NCBI RefSeq assembly: GCF_030143255.1 | Contig: NZ_JARJNR010000003.1 | Span: forward strand, 124,001-188,000 | Length of the DNA stretch: 64,000 nt | Reading direction: 5' to 3' | DNA from: Frigidibacter sp. SD6-1 | GTDB lineage: Bacteria > Pseudomonadota > Alphaproteobacteria > Rhodobacterales > Rhodobacteraceae | In this document: one piece after another, positions 35,737 through 44,065 of the stretch | Numbering within the stretch: the stretch's first letter is position 1 | Layout of the letters: each line of letters starts with the position of its first letter | Notes under the pieces: model-generated | Told to the model about the DNA's origin: nothing | Databases searched by the model: none | Seen by the model: the letters and a program-made list of their open reading frames with translations, nothing else | Position numbers and translations under genes: made by a program

Positions 35737-36317
35737 GGAGCGTGGGCGCCAGATCCTGGCCCGCGCGCCCGGTACTTGCGCCGGTCGTTGCGGATGCATT
35801 TGCGCCGCTCAATGCCGAGATCGGTGCGATGCCGCTTGCCTTCGGCACGGCGCACAATCTTCTGGTGCGCGCCGATGTCGGCGCCGGGACCGCGCTTCTC
35901 GTCGCCTGTGAAGGCGAGGCGGCGGGCTATGCGGCGATCCGGCTGGCGCGGACACTCGGGGCCGGGGTCACGGCCCTTTGCACCGGTTCGTCGGCGGCCG
36001 TTGCCCGCGCCGCAGGGGCCGAGGTGGTGGCCAAGCTTTCCGCCGACCGGTTCGACGCAATCATCGATCTTGGCACCGGCGCGGCGCGGGCGGGGCTGCT
36101 TGCGCGTCTGCGTCCCGGCGGCATCTATGCCACGACCGGCATCATCGCCGAAGCGCCCGCGCGCGGCCAGACCCGCACGGTCTATCTGAACGACCTGACA
36201 CTTTTCGGCCGCCCGCACCTGCCGCGCGAGGTGTTTTCCGGTCTCGTCAGTACCATCATCCTGTCGCCGATTCACCTTGTCGAGACGACCCCAGAGCGGA
36301 GCGAAAATCATGTCTAA
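35733..36317 (+). CDS. Truncated MDR-type dehydrogenase, NAD(P)-binding domain only
   Basis: I choose the GTG at 35733, overlapping the TGA of the first dehydrogenase; the product is 194 aa. It resembles the second half of quinone-oxidoreductase/alcohol-dehydrogenase MDR proteins: MPLAFGTAHNLLVRADVGAGTALLVACEGE, a Rossmann-like AAGYAAIRLARTLGAGVTALC, and LARLRPGGIYATTGIIAEAP. The catalytic domain of about 130 residues at the N-terminus is absent. It overlaps the next dehydrogenase by 8 bases. Either a degraded gene or a small accessory protein. Confidence 0.65.
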   Translation: MRSVGARSWPARPVLAPVVADAFAPLNAEIGAMPLAFGTAHNLLVRADVGAGTALLVACEGEAAGYAAIRLARTLGAGVTALCTGSSAAVARAAGAEVVAKLSADRFDAIIDLGTGAARAGLLARLRPGGIYATTGIIAEAPARGQTRTVYLNDLTLFGRPHLPREVFSGLVSTIILSPIHLVETTPERSENHV

Positions 36318-38754
36318 CCTGCCGCAAAAGGCGCGTGCGGTCATCATCGGCGGGGGTGTTGTCGGCTGTTCGGTCGCCTATCACCTGACCAAGCTCGGCT
36401 GGAAGGATGTGGTGCTGCTGGAACGAAAGCAGCTGACCTCGGGTACCACATGGCACGCGGCGGGGCTGATCGGCCAGCTGCGCGCCTCGGCCAACATGAC
36501 GCGGCTGGCCAAGTATTCCGCAGACCTCTATCGCGGCCTCGAACAGGAGACCGGCCTTGCAACCGGGTTCAAGCAGGTCGGTTCAATCACCGCCGCGCTG
36601 ACCGACGAGCGGAAGGAAGAGATTTTCCGCAATGCCTCGATGGCGCGGGCCTTCGGCGTGCCGGTCGAGGAAATCTCGCCTTCGCAGGTGAAGGAACGCT
36701 ATCCGCATCTGAACATCGAAGGCGTGAAGGCGGGCGTCTGGCTGCCGACCGACGGGCAGGGCGACCCGGCCAATATCGCGCTGGCGCTGGCCAAGGGCGC
36801 AAAGGCGCGCGGCGCGGTGGTGGCCGAGGGCGTGAAGGTCACGGGCGTCAAGGTCGAGGGCCGCCGGGCGAAGAGCGTCTCGTGGGAAATGGGCGGCGAG
36901 GCGGGCGTGATCGAGGCCGATCATGTCGTCAATTGCGCGGGCATGTGGGGCCATGCGGTGGGCCGGATGGCGGGTGTCAACGTGCCACTTCATGCCTGCG
37001 AGCATTTCTACATCGTGACCGAGCCGATCCCGGGCCTGACGCAGATGCCGGTGCTGCGGGTGCCGGACGAATGCGCCTATTACAAGGAAGACGCGGGCAA
37101 GTATCTCTTGGGTGCGTTCGAGCCGAATGCCAAGCCCTGGGGGATGAACGGCATCCCGGAAGATTTCTGCTTCGACCAGTTGCCCGAGGATTTCGATCAT
37201 TTCGAGCCGATCCTCGAACGCGCGATCAACCGTCTGCCGATGCTTGCCTCGGCGGGGATCCACACTTTCTTCAACGGGCCGGAAAGCTTCACGCCGGATG
37301 ACGCCTACAACCTCGGCCTCTCGCTTGAGGTCGACAATTTCTGGGTCGCCGCCGGGTTCAACTCGATTGGTATCCAGTCGGCCGGTGGCGCAGGCATGGC
37401 GCTGGCGGAATGGATGGAGACGGGCGAGAAGCCATTTGATCTCGGTGACGTTGACGTCGGCCGCAACCAGCCGTTCCAGGGCAACCGGCATTACCTTTAC
37501 GAACGGTCGAAGGAAACGCTCGGCCTTCTTTACGCCGACCATTATCCCTACCGGCAGAAAGCCACCGCGCGCGGCGTGCGCCGGACGCCGTTCCATGCCC
37601 ATCTGGAGGCCGAAGGCGCGGTCTTCGGCGAGATCGGCGGCTGGGAACGGGCGAACTGGTATGCGAAGCCGGGGCAAGAGCGGGGGTACCGCTACAGCTG
37701 GGGCCGTCAGAACTGGTTCGACAATACCGCCGAAGAACATCGCGCGGTGCGCACGAACGTCGGCATGTATGACATGTCCTCCTTCGGCAAGATCCGGGTC
37801 GAGGGGCGCGATGCGGAGGCCTATCTGAACCATATCTGCGGCGCCGACATGTCGGTTCCGGTGGGGCGGATCGTCTATACGCAGTTCCTGAACAAGAACG
37901 CCGGCATCGAGGCCGACGTCACCGTCACGCGCCTGTCTGAGACCGCCTATCTGGTGGTGACGCCTGCGGTGACGCGGCCCAAGGATCAGGCCTGGATGCG
38001 CCGCCATATCGGTGATTTCAACGTGGTGATCACCGACGTGACGGCGGCCGAAGGTGTGCTTGCCGTGATGGGGCCGAACGCCCGCAAGCTGATGCAGAAG
38101 GTCAGCCCCGGTGATTTCTCGAACGAGGTGAACCCGTTCGGCACCGCGCAGGAGATCGAGCTGGGTATGGGCCTCGCCCGCGTTCACCGCGTGTCCTATG
38201 TCGGAGAGTTGGGGTGGGAGATCTATGTCTCCTCCGACATGTGCGGCCATGCGTTCGAGGTCTTGTGGGACGCGGGCCGCGACATGGGGCTGAAGCTGTG
38301 CGGCATGCATATGATGGACTGCGCCCGGATCGAGAAGGCCTTCCGTCATTTCGGCCATGACATCACTTCGGAAGATCATGTGCTGGAGGCGGGGCTTGGC
38401 TTTGCGGTCAGGACTGCGAAGGCGGATTTCATTGGGCGCGATGCGGTTCTGAGGAAGAAGGAAGCGGGGCTTGACCGGCGGATGATGCAGTTCCGGCTGA
38501 GCGATCCGGGCGAGATGGTCTATCACAACGAACCGATCCTGAGGGATGGCAAGATCGTGAGCTACCTCTCGTCGGGCGCCTATGGCCATCACCTCGGCGC
38601 GGCGATCGGCATGGGCTATGTGCCGTCGAAGGGCGAAGGGGCGGAGGCTCTGCTGGCCTCTTCCTATGAAATCGAGATTGCCGGGCGGCGGGTGATGGCG
38701 GAGGCCTCGCTGCAGCCGATGTACGACCCGAAGGGCGAACGGGCGAAGATGTAG
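36310..38754 (+). CDS. Dimethylglycine/sarcosine dehydrogenase-like FAD-GcvT protein 2
   Basis: A second 814-aa FAD-GcvT protein, ATG 36310 with GGAGCG upstream. FAD motif GGGVVG (14-19), WHAAG with His49, central linker and C-terminal GcvT domain (about 440-810, including VGELGWEIYVSSDM). It is a paralogue of the first, not a near copy, which suggests different substrates or successive demethylation steps. A dispersed hairpin repeat follows its stop. Confidence 0.92.
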   Translation: MSNLPQKARAVIIGGGVVGCSVAYHLTKLGWKDVVLLERKQLTSGTTWHAAGLIGQLRASANMTRLAKYSADLYRGLEQETGLATGFKQVGSITAALTDERKEEIFRNASMARAFGVPVEEISPSQVKERYPHLNIEGVKAGVWLPTDGQGDPANIALALAKGAKARGAVVAEGVKVTGVKVEGRRAKSVSWEMGGEAGVIEADHVVNCAGMWGHAVGRMAGVNVPLHACEHFYIVTEPIPGLTQMPVLRVPDECAYYKEDAGKYLLGAFEPNAKPWGMNGIPEDFCFDQLPEDFDHFEPILERAINRLPMLASAGIHTFFNGPESFTPDDAYNLGLSLEVDNFWVAAGFNSIGIQSAGGAGMALAEWMETGEKPFDLGDVDVGRNQPFQGNRHYLYERSKETLGLLYADHYPYRQKATARGVRRTPFHAHLEAEGAVFGEIGGWERANWYAKPGQERGYRYSWGRQNWFDNTAEEHRAVRTNVGMYDMSSFGKIRVEGRDAEAYLNHICGADMSVPVGRIVYTQFLNKNAGIEADVTVTRLSETAYLVVTPAVTRPKDQAWMRRHIGDFNVVITDVTAAEGVLAVMGPNARKLMQKVSPGDFSNEVNPFGTAQEIELGMGLARVHRVSYVGELGWEIYVSSDMCGHAFEVLWDAGRDMGLKLCGMHMMDCARIEKAFRHFGHDITSEDHVLEAGLGFAVRTAKADFIGRDAVLRKKEAGLDRRMMQFRLSDPGEMVYHNEPILRDGKIVSYLSSGAYGHHLGAAIGMGYVPSKGEGAEALLASSYEIEIAGRRVMAEASLQPMYDPKGERAKM

Positions 38755-38763
38755 GCGGCGGAG

Positions 38764-38820
38764 GCCCGGGGGGCTGTCTGCCCCCCGGACCCCCCGAAGG
38801 TATTTGGACCAAGATGAAGG
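38764..38820 (+). repeat. Dispersed intergenic hairpin repeat, copy 4
   Basis: GGGGGGC/GCCCCCC-type stem (CCGGGGGGCTGTCTGCCCCC) followed by CCCCCCGAAGGTATTTGGAC and CAAGATGAAGG. It lies between the second dehydrogenase and the methyltransferase gene. If it terminates transcription, the last three genes need their own promoter or read-through. Confidence 0.72.
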
Positions 38821-38845
38821 CATGAGGTCTTCAGGGAAGGTTGAG

Positions 38846-40399
38846 ATGAGCGAAGAGGCGCTGAATTGCGAACCGAGGCGGGCGGCACGGGCCGGGGGGC
38901 GCGAAGCGCGCCGGGCGGCGCGGGCGGCACCCTTGGCCGAGGGGCTGCGCCCGGTCAGGGCGGGCATGTCGGGTGGCCAGTACCGGCCGCTGACCGACGA
39001 GGGGATGAAGAAGATCCATGAAAGCGCGCTCGATGCGCTGGAAGAGATCGGCCTCAGCCAGGCGCCACCCTCGGGTGTCAAGCTTCTGACCGAAGCGGGT
39101 GCGATCCTGGGTGACGACGGGCGTATCCGTTTTCCGCGCGCCCTGGTCGAGGACATGCTGGCGGTCGCGGCGCGCAATATCACGCTCCATGCCCGCGATC
39201 CGAAGTACGACCTGCATCTGTCGGGCACCAAGGTTCATTACGGCACGGCGGGCGCGGCGGTGCACATCGTCGATCCGGTGACGCTCGACTATCGCGAATC
39301 CACCGCGCAGGACCTCTATGATGCGGCGCGCCTGGTCGAGAACCTCGACAATATCCATTTCTACCAGCGCACCATGGTCTGCCGCGACGTGGTCGACAAC
39401 AAGGAGATGGACCTCAACACGCTTTATGGCTGCCTGTCGGGCACCCGCAAGCATGTGGGCACCTCCTTCAGCGATCCGTCCCATGTCGCCGACTGTTTCG
39501 ACATGATCTACACGGTGGCGGGCGGCGAGGAGAAATGGCTGGAACGGCCTTTCGTCTCGAACTCCAACTGTTTCGTCGTGCCGCCGATGAAATTCGCCGA
39601 GGAAAGCTGCATCACCATGGAGGATTGCATCCGCCGCGGCATGCCGATGCTGCTGCTGTCGGCCGGTCAGGCCGGGGCGACGGCGCCCGCGCCGATCGCA
39701 CTGACGATCGTGCAGGCGGTGGCGGAATGCCTGGCGGGCGTTGTCTATGTGAATGCGATCAAGAAGGGCGCGCCCGCAATCTTCGGCACCTGGCCCTTCG
39801 TGTCGGACCTCAGGACCGGCGCCATGTCGGGGGGCAGCGCCGAGCAGGCACTGCTGACGGCGGGCTGCGCGCAGATGCACCGGTTCTATGACCTGCCGGG
39901 CGGGGCGGCCTCGGGTATCTCGGATTCGAAGCTCCCGGACATGCAGGCGGGCTGGGAGCAGGGGATCACGAACTCGCTCGCCGGACTTGCGGGTCTGAAC
40001 ATGTGCTACGAGGCGGTGGGCATGCATGCCTCCCTGCTCGGCTTCTGCCTGGAAAGCCTGATCCTTGGCGACGACCTTCTGGGTCAGGCCATGCGGCTGG
40101 TGCGCGGCATCGACGTGACCGAGGATTCGACCTCGATCGAGGCGATGAAGCAGGTCTGCCTTGGCGGCCCGGGCCATTACCTCGGTTCCGACCAGACGCT
40201 GGCGCTGATGCAGACCGAATATGTCTATCCGGCGGTCGGCAACCGGATGAGCCCGAAGGAATGGAACGAGGCGGGCAAGCCGATCCTCTTGGATGCGGCC
40301 ATCGCGCGGAAGAACGACATTCTGGCGAAGGCGGGTTCGGTCATCGACCCCGAGATCGATGCGGCGATCCGCAGGACCTACAACATCTACTTCAAGTGA
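38846..40399 (+). CDS. MttB-superfamily methyltransferase, non-pyrrolysine
   Basis: A 517-aa protein of the trimethylamine:corrinoid methyltransferase family (COG5598-type). ATG 38846 follows AGGGAAGGTTGAG. There is no in-frame amber codon, so it is the non-pyrrolysine branch, whose characterised members demethylate glycine betaine or other quaternary amines with a corrinoid partner. An Arg/Ala-rich N-terminal 40 residues precede the barrel domain (SGTKVHYGTAGAAVHIVDP, MYLLDP-like segments, GLNMCYEAVGMHASLLGFCLESL). No corrinoid protein gene is nearby. Confidence 0.85.
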   Translation: MSEEALNCEPRRAARAGGREARRAARAAPLAEGLRPVRAGMSGGQYRPLTDEGMKKIHESALDALEEIGLSQAPPSGVKLLTEAGAILGDDGRIRFPRALVEDMLAVAARNITLHARDPKYDLHLSGTKVHYGTAGAAVHIVDPVTLDYRESTAQDLYDAARLVENLDNIHFYQRTMVCRDVVDNKEMDLNTLYGCLSGTRKHVGTSFSDPSHVADCFDMIYTVAGGEEKWLERPFVSNSNCFVVPPMKFAEESCITMEDCIRRGMPMLLLSAGQAGATAPAPIALTIVQAVAECLAGVVYVNAIKKGAPAIFGTWPFVSDLRTGAMSGGSAEQALLTAGCAQMHRFYDLPGGAASGISDSKLPDMQAGWEQGITNSLAGLAGLNMCYEAVGMHASLLGFCLESLILGDDLLGQAMRLVRGIDVTEDSTSIEAMKQVCLGGPGHYLGSDQTLALMQTEYVYPAVGNRMSPKEWNEAGKPILLDAAIARKNDILAKAGSVIDPEIDAAIRRTYNIYFK

Positions 40400-40406
40400 G
40401 CGGCGG

Positions 40407-41837
40407 ATGAACCACGCAAACAGCCTTAAATTCTACGTGGGGGGGCAATGGGTCGACCCGCTGTCGCCCGACCGGATGGGTGTCGAGAACCCCGCAACCG
40501 AAGAGATCGTCTGTGAGGTGGCGCTGGGCAACGAGGCGGACGCGGATCGCGCGGTCATGGCGGCGCGGGCGGCCTTTGCCGGCTGGACCGTCCGGCCGGT
40601 TGCGGAGCGGATCGCCGTCCTGACGCGGGTGCTTGAGGTCTATAACGACCGCTACGAGGATTTCGCGCAGGCCATGTCGGTCGAGATGGGCGCGCCGATC
40701 GAATGGGCGCGTGGTGCGCAGGCCTGGGCGGGGCAGGTCCATATCGAGGCGACGATCAAGGCCGCCGAAAACTTCCATTGGGAGGAGATGCGCGGAACGA
40801 CCCGGATCATCCGCGAGGGGGTCGGCGTCTGCACGCTGATCACGCCCTGGAACTGGCCGATGAACCAGATCGCCTGCAAGGTGGCGCCCGCTTTGGTCGC
40901 GGGCTGCACGATGGTGCTGAAACCGTCGGAAATCGCGCCGCTGTCGGGCCTGCTTTTCGCCGAGGTCTGTCATGCGGCGGGCGTGCCGCCCGGGGTCTTC
41001 AACCTGATAAACGGGACCGGGGCAGGCGTGGGCGGGCGGCTCACGTCTCATCCGGAGGTCGATATGGTGTCCTTCACCGGCTCGACGCGGGCGGGTACGG
41101 CGGTGGCGGCGGCGGCCGCGCCCACGGTGAAGCGCGTGGCGCAGGAACTGGGCGGCAAGTCGCCCAACATCATCCTGCCGTCTGCCGACCTCGCGGCGGC
41201 GGTGAAGGCGGGCGTCGAGGGCTGCTTTGGCAATACCGGGCAAAGCTGCGACGCCCCCACGCGCATGTTCGTTCATCGCGATCAGCATGATCAGGCGCTG
41301 GTTCATGCGAAAGAGGCGGCCGATGCCGTCGTGATCGGCGATACGCAGGACAGCTCGACGACCATGGGGCCGCTCGTCTCGAAAATGCAGTTCGACAAGG
41401 TGCAGGCGCTGATCCAGGCGGGCATCGACGAGGGCGCGACACTCGTCGCCGGTGGCATCGGCCGCCCGGCAGGGGTGAACCGTGGCTGGTATGTGCGCCC
41501 GACGGTGTTCGGCAATGTGACGAACGACATGACCATCGCCCGCGAGGAGATTTTCGGGCCGGTCCTGTCGATCATCCCCTATGACACGGTGGACGAGGCG
41601 GTGGCGGCGGCGAACGACACGCCTTACGGGCTGGCGGCCTATGTCGCCGGTCCCGTCGAAGAGGCGCGGGCCGTCGCCCGCCGCCTGCGCGCGGGCATGG
41701 TGAACCTGAACTATCCGGCCTGGGACACGTTCGCGCCCTTCGGCGGCTACAAGCAATCGGGCAACGGGCGCGAATATGCCGACTGGGGCATCCATGACTT
41801 CTGCGAGGTCAAGGGCGTCGTCGGCTGGGGCGAATGA
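40407..41837 (+). CDS. NAD(P)-dependent aldehyde dehydrogenase
   Basis: A 476-aa aldehyde dehydrogenase. The catalytic residues are Asn149 (PWN), Glu247 (QELGG), Cys281 (GQSC) and the cofactor motif FTGSTRAG (223-230). It lies 7 bases after the methyltransferase gene and is likely to oxidise an aldehyde produced upstream, such as a methylamine side-chain aldehyde or formaldehyde equivalent. Substrate unknown. Confidence 0.93.
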   Translation: MNHANSLKFYVGGQWVDPLSPDRMGVENPATEEIVCEVALGNEADADRAVMAARAAFAGWTVRPVAERIAVLTRVLEVYNDRYEDFAQAMSVEMGAPIEWARGAQAWAGQVHIEATIKAAENFHWEEMRGTTRIIREGVGVCTLITPWNWPMNQIACKVAPALVAGCTMVLKPSEIAPLSGLLFAEVCHAAGVPPGVFNLINGTGAGVGGRLTSHPEVDMVSFTGSTRAGTAVAAAAAPTVKRVAQELGGKSPNIILPSADLAAAVKAGVEGCFGNTGQSCDAPTRMFVHRDQHDQALVHAKEAADAVVIGDTQDSSTTMGPLVSKMQFDKVQALIQAGIDEGATLVAGGIGRPAGVNRGWYVRPTVFGNVTNDMTIAREEIFGPVLSIIPYDTVDEAVAAANDTPYGLAAYVAGPVEEARAVARRLRAGMVNLNYPAWDTFAPFGGYKQSGNGREYADWGIHDFCEVKGVVGWGE

Positions 41838-41888
41838 ACTACCTTTCGGGCAGCGGGAAGCCGCCCTTCCAATCTCTCGGGGAGTGAC

Positions 41889-42788
41889 ATGCATTACGGC
41901 TATATCGGACTTGGCAACCTTGGCGCGGCCTGCGCGGGATGTCTTCTCAAGGCGGGCTTCAAGGTCACGGTCTTCGACCTGAACAAGGCGCTTGCCGAAC
42001 CGCTGATCAAGGCGGGCGCGACCTGGGCCGACAGCGCCGAGGCGGTGGCTTCCTCGGTCGATCACGTGATCACCTGCCTGCCCTCGCCCGTCGTCTCGGA
42101 AAAGGTGCTGCGGTCGATTCTGCCGCACATGAAGACGGGCGCGAGCTGGATCGAGATGTCGACGCTTGGCCGCGACGATGTGCTGGCGCTGTCGAAGGTT
42201 GCCGGAGAGGCGGGCGTGCGCATGCTGGAACTGCCGGTCACCGGCGGTGTCCACCTTGCCTACCGGGGCGAGATCACCATGCTGCCGGGCGGCGACAAGG
42301 ACCTTGTCGACCTGCACTGGAAAGCCTTCGAGGCGATGGGCAACCGCATCTTCCACATGGGGCCGCTCGGATCCTCCTCGATCATCAAGGTCATCACCAA
42401 CATGCTGGCCTTCATCCATCTGAAGGCCTGCGGCGAGGCCTTGATGCTGGCCAAGCGCGGCGGGCTCGATCTGGCACAGTCGTGGCATGCGATCCAGGCC
42501 TCGTCGGGCAATTCCTTCGTGCATGAAACCGAAGGCGCGCTGATCCTGAACGGTTCTTACGACATCGCCTTCAACATCGATCTGGCGTTGAAGGATCTGG
42601 GTTTCGCGCTGGGCTTCGGCAAGGAATTCGGTGTGCCGCTCGACCTCGCCTCGGCGACGAACCAGACCTATATCGCCGCCAAGGCCGCCTATGGCGGCGA
42701 CGCGCAATCGCCGATGATCGCGAAGCTGCTCGAGGACCTTCTGCACACCGACCTGCGCGCGCCTGGCTTCCCCGCCCGTCTGGAATGA
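41889..42788 (+). CDS. 3-Hydroxyisobutyrate dehydrogenase-like beta-hydroxyacid dehydrogenase
   Basis: A 299-aa NAD-binding enzyme, GGGGAG upstream. N-terminal Rossmann motif GYIGLGNLGAACAGCLL, central LPVTGGVHLA, and catalytic Lys167 (IIKVITNML). It belongs to the HIBADH/tartronate semialdehyde reductase group; the altered GNL-A-C pattern and PVTGG instead of PVSGG suggest a different substrate from the named enzymes. It closes the operon. Confidence 0.88.
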   Translation: MHYGYIGLGNLGAACAGCLLKAGFKVTVFDLNKALAEPLIKAGATWADSAEAVASSVDHVITCLPSPVVSEKVLRSILPHMKTGASWIEMSTLGRDDVLALSKVAGEAGVRMLELPVTGGVHLAYRGEITMLPGGDKDLVDLHWKAFEAMGNRIFHMGPLGSSSIIKVITNMLAFIHLKACGEALMLAKRGGLDLAQSWHAIQASSGNSFVHETEGALILNGSYDIAFNIDLALKDLGFALGFGKEFGVPLDLASATNQTYIAAKAAYGGDAQSPMIAKLLEDLLHTDLRAPGFPARLE

Positions 42789-42905
42789 TCTGCGCAACAA
42801 TCGCCGCCGCAGCGGCTTTTGATCATATATGACATCATTCGTCAGGGTTGTGACTTAGTCCCGGACCATCTACCTGTTATGCAGGACAGGTAAGCATGGT
42901 TCGGG
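42789..42905. promoter_or_regulatory. Regulatory gap before the ECF/protease cassette with inverted repeats
   Basis: TACCTGT (42871-42877) and ACAGGTA (42886-42892) form a perfect inverted pair with an 8-base spacer 14 bases upstream of the ATG. A second palindrome TCATATATGA lies at 42823-42832. No clear ECF-type -35/-10 pair could be assigned. Confidence 0.5.
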
Positions 42906-43475
42906 ATGTTGCCCCAGATGAGAGAAGATGCGCTCGTCGCAGTTGTCAGACGCATGGCCGGGGGCGATGTCTCGGCTCTGGATACGCTCTATCGCCAGCT
43001 TGAGCGGCCTCTTTTCGGATTCATCCACTCGAAATTGAACGATCCGTTCGCCGCGGCCGACATATTGCACGAGGTCTTTCTTGAGGTCTGGCGCGGTGCC
43101 GCCGGGTTTCAGGACCGGTCGCGGGTCAGGACTTGGGTCTACGCGATCGCTTGGCGCAAGGTGGTCGACGAGTTCAGGGCACGCGGACGAGTGACGATAC
43201 AGGATGAAATGCCGGACAGGCCCGACGAAGGGCCAAGTGCGCTGGAGCTTCTGCAGACGGCGGAGGAAAGGGACATGCTGCGCGATTGCCTTGGCGGCCT
43301 GAAGGCCGACCACCGTGCGGCGATCGAGCTGACATTTCTGGAAGACATGAGCTACCGCGAGGTCGCCGAGGTGATCGGCGTGCCCGAAGGTACGGTGAAG
43401 ACACGGGTGTTTCACGCCAAGGCGCTGCTTCTGCGCTGCCTCGAGGCAAAGATGAACAGGAGGGCGCGCGCATGA
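42906..43475 (+). CDS. ECF-type RNA polymerase sigma factor
   Basis: A 189-aa ECF factor with region 2 (about 22-90: PLFGFIHSKLNDPFAAADILHEVFLEVWRG) and region 4 (about 125-180: SYREVAEVIGVPEGTVKTRVFHAK). The ATG at codon 5 is a possible start. Its TGA overlaps the anti-sigma ATG. With no extension domain it relies on the membrane anti-sigma factor for control. Confidence 0.93.
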   Translation: MLPQMREDALVAVVRRMAGGDVSALDTLYRQLERPLFGFIHSKLNDPFAAADILHEVFLEVWRGAAGFQDRSRVRTWVYAIAWRKVVDEFRARGRVTIQDEMPDRPDEGPSALELLQTAEERDMLRDCLGGLKADHRAAIELTFLEDMSYREVAEVIGVPEGTVKTRVFHAKALLLRCLEAKMNRRARA

Positions 43476-44065
43476 ATCCGGCCCCATTCGACAAGGCGAA
43501 GATCGCGGAACTGGTTCCCTTCTGGGTCAACGGATCCCTGACCGACGAAGAGGCCGAGGCGCTGGCCCGCGAGTTCGAGCGCGATCCGGCGCTTCATGCC
43601 CAGGTGCAGGCGGCGCGGCAATTGCGCGCGCTGATGCGGGCTTCGGCCCTGCCCGAACGGTCGCCGGGCGATTTCGGTCTTGCCCGCCTGCGCCGCGCGG
43701 TGGCCGAAAAGCCGCGGGCGCCCGCCTCGCTTCGTCAGTCGGCCGCGGCTGCGGCAGTCGCCGCGGCGGTTACGGCGGGCGGCTTCACCCTGGTCGGCTG
43801 GGGCAGTCCGGATGAGGGCTACACACAGGCTTCGGGCCCTCAGCCCGCGGCGGTTTTCACGGTTTCCGTGCGCGATGCGGCCTCTCAAGCCGCCTTCGCC
43901 GACCTGTTGCTTGCGAACGCGCTGACGATCGTCGACGGTCCGTCGGCGCTGGGCTTTTACCGCCTCGCGCTTGTCGCTGAAGCAGCGGATAGCGACATCG
44001 ATGCCGCGCGCGCCGCGCTTGAGCATGCGAGCGACGTTGTGGAACTGGTGGAAACCGCCGAATGA
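43472..44065 (+). CDS. Membrane anti-sigma factor
   Basis: A 197-aa protein with an N-terminal anti-sigma-like helical domain (LVPFWVNGSLTDEEAEALAREF), one hydrophobic segment (about 88-109) and a periplasmic domain (about 115-197) reading FTVSVRDAASQAAFADLL and SALGFYRLALVAEA. The zinc HxxxCxxC motif of zf-HC2 anti-sigma factors is absent. It overlaps both neighbours (ATGA at each end), so sigma, anti-sigma and protease are coupled in translation. Confidence 0.88.
   Translation: MNPAPFDKAKIAELVPFWVNGSLTDEEAEALAREFERDPALHAQVQAARQLRALMRASALPERSPGDFGLARLRRAVAEKPRAPASLRQSAAAAAVAAAVTAGGFTLVGWGSPDEGYTQASGPQPAAVFTVSVRDAASQAAFADLLLANALTIVDGPSALGFYRLALVAEAADSDIDAARAALEHASDVVELVETAE

Noticed and set aside
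36583-39231. 882-codon minus-strand open frame opposite the second FAD-GcvT gene
   Set aside because: It spans two real genes and an intergenic repeat and has low-complexity composition typical of shadow frames. The 802-codon minus-strand frame at 40392-42800 was rejected for the same reason.
38846-40399. Pyrrolysine-containing trimethylamine methyltransferase
   Set aside because: The frame is uninterrupted, with no in-frame TAG, and no pyrrolysine synthesis genes are nearby.
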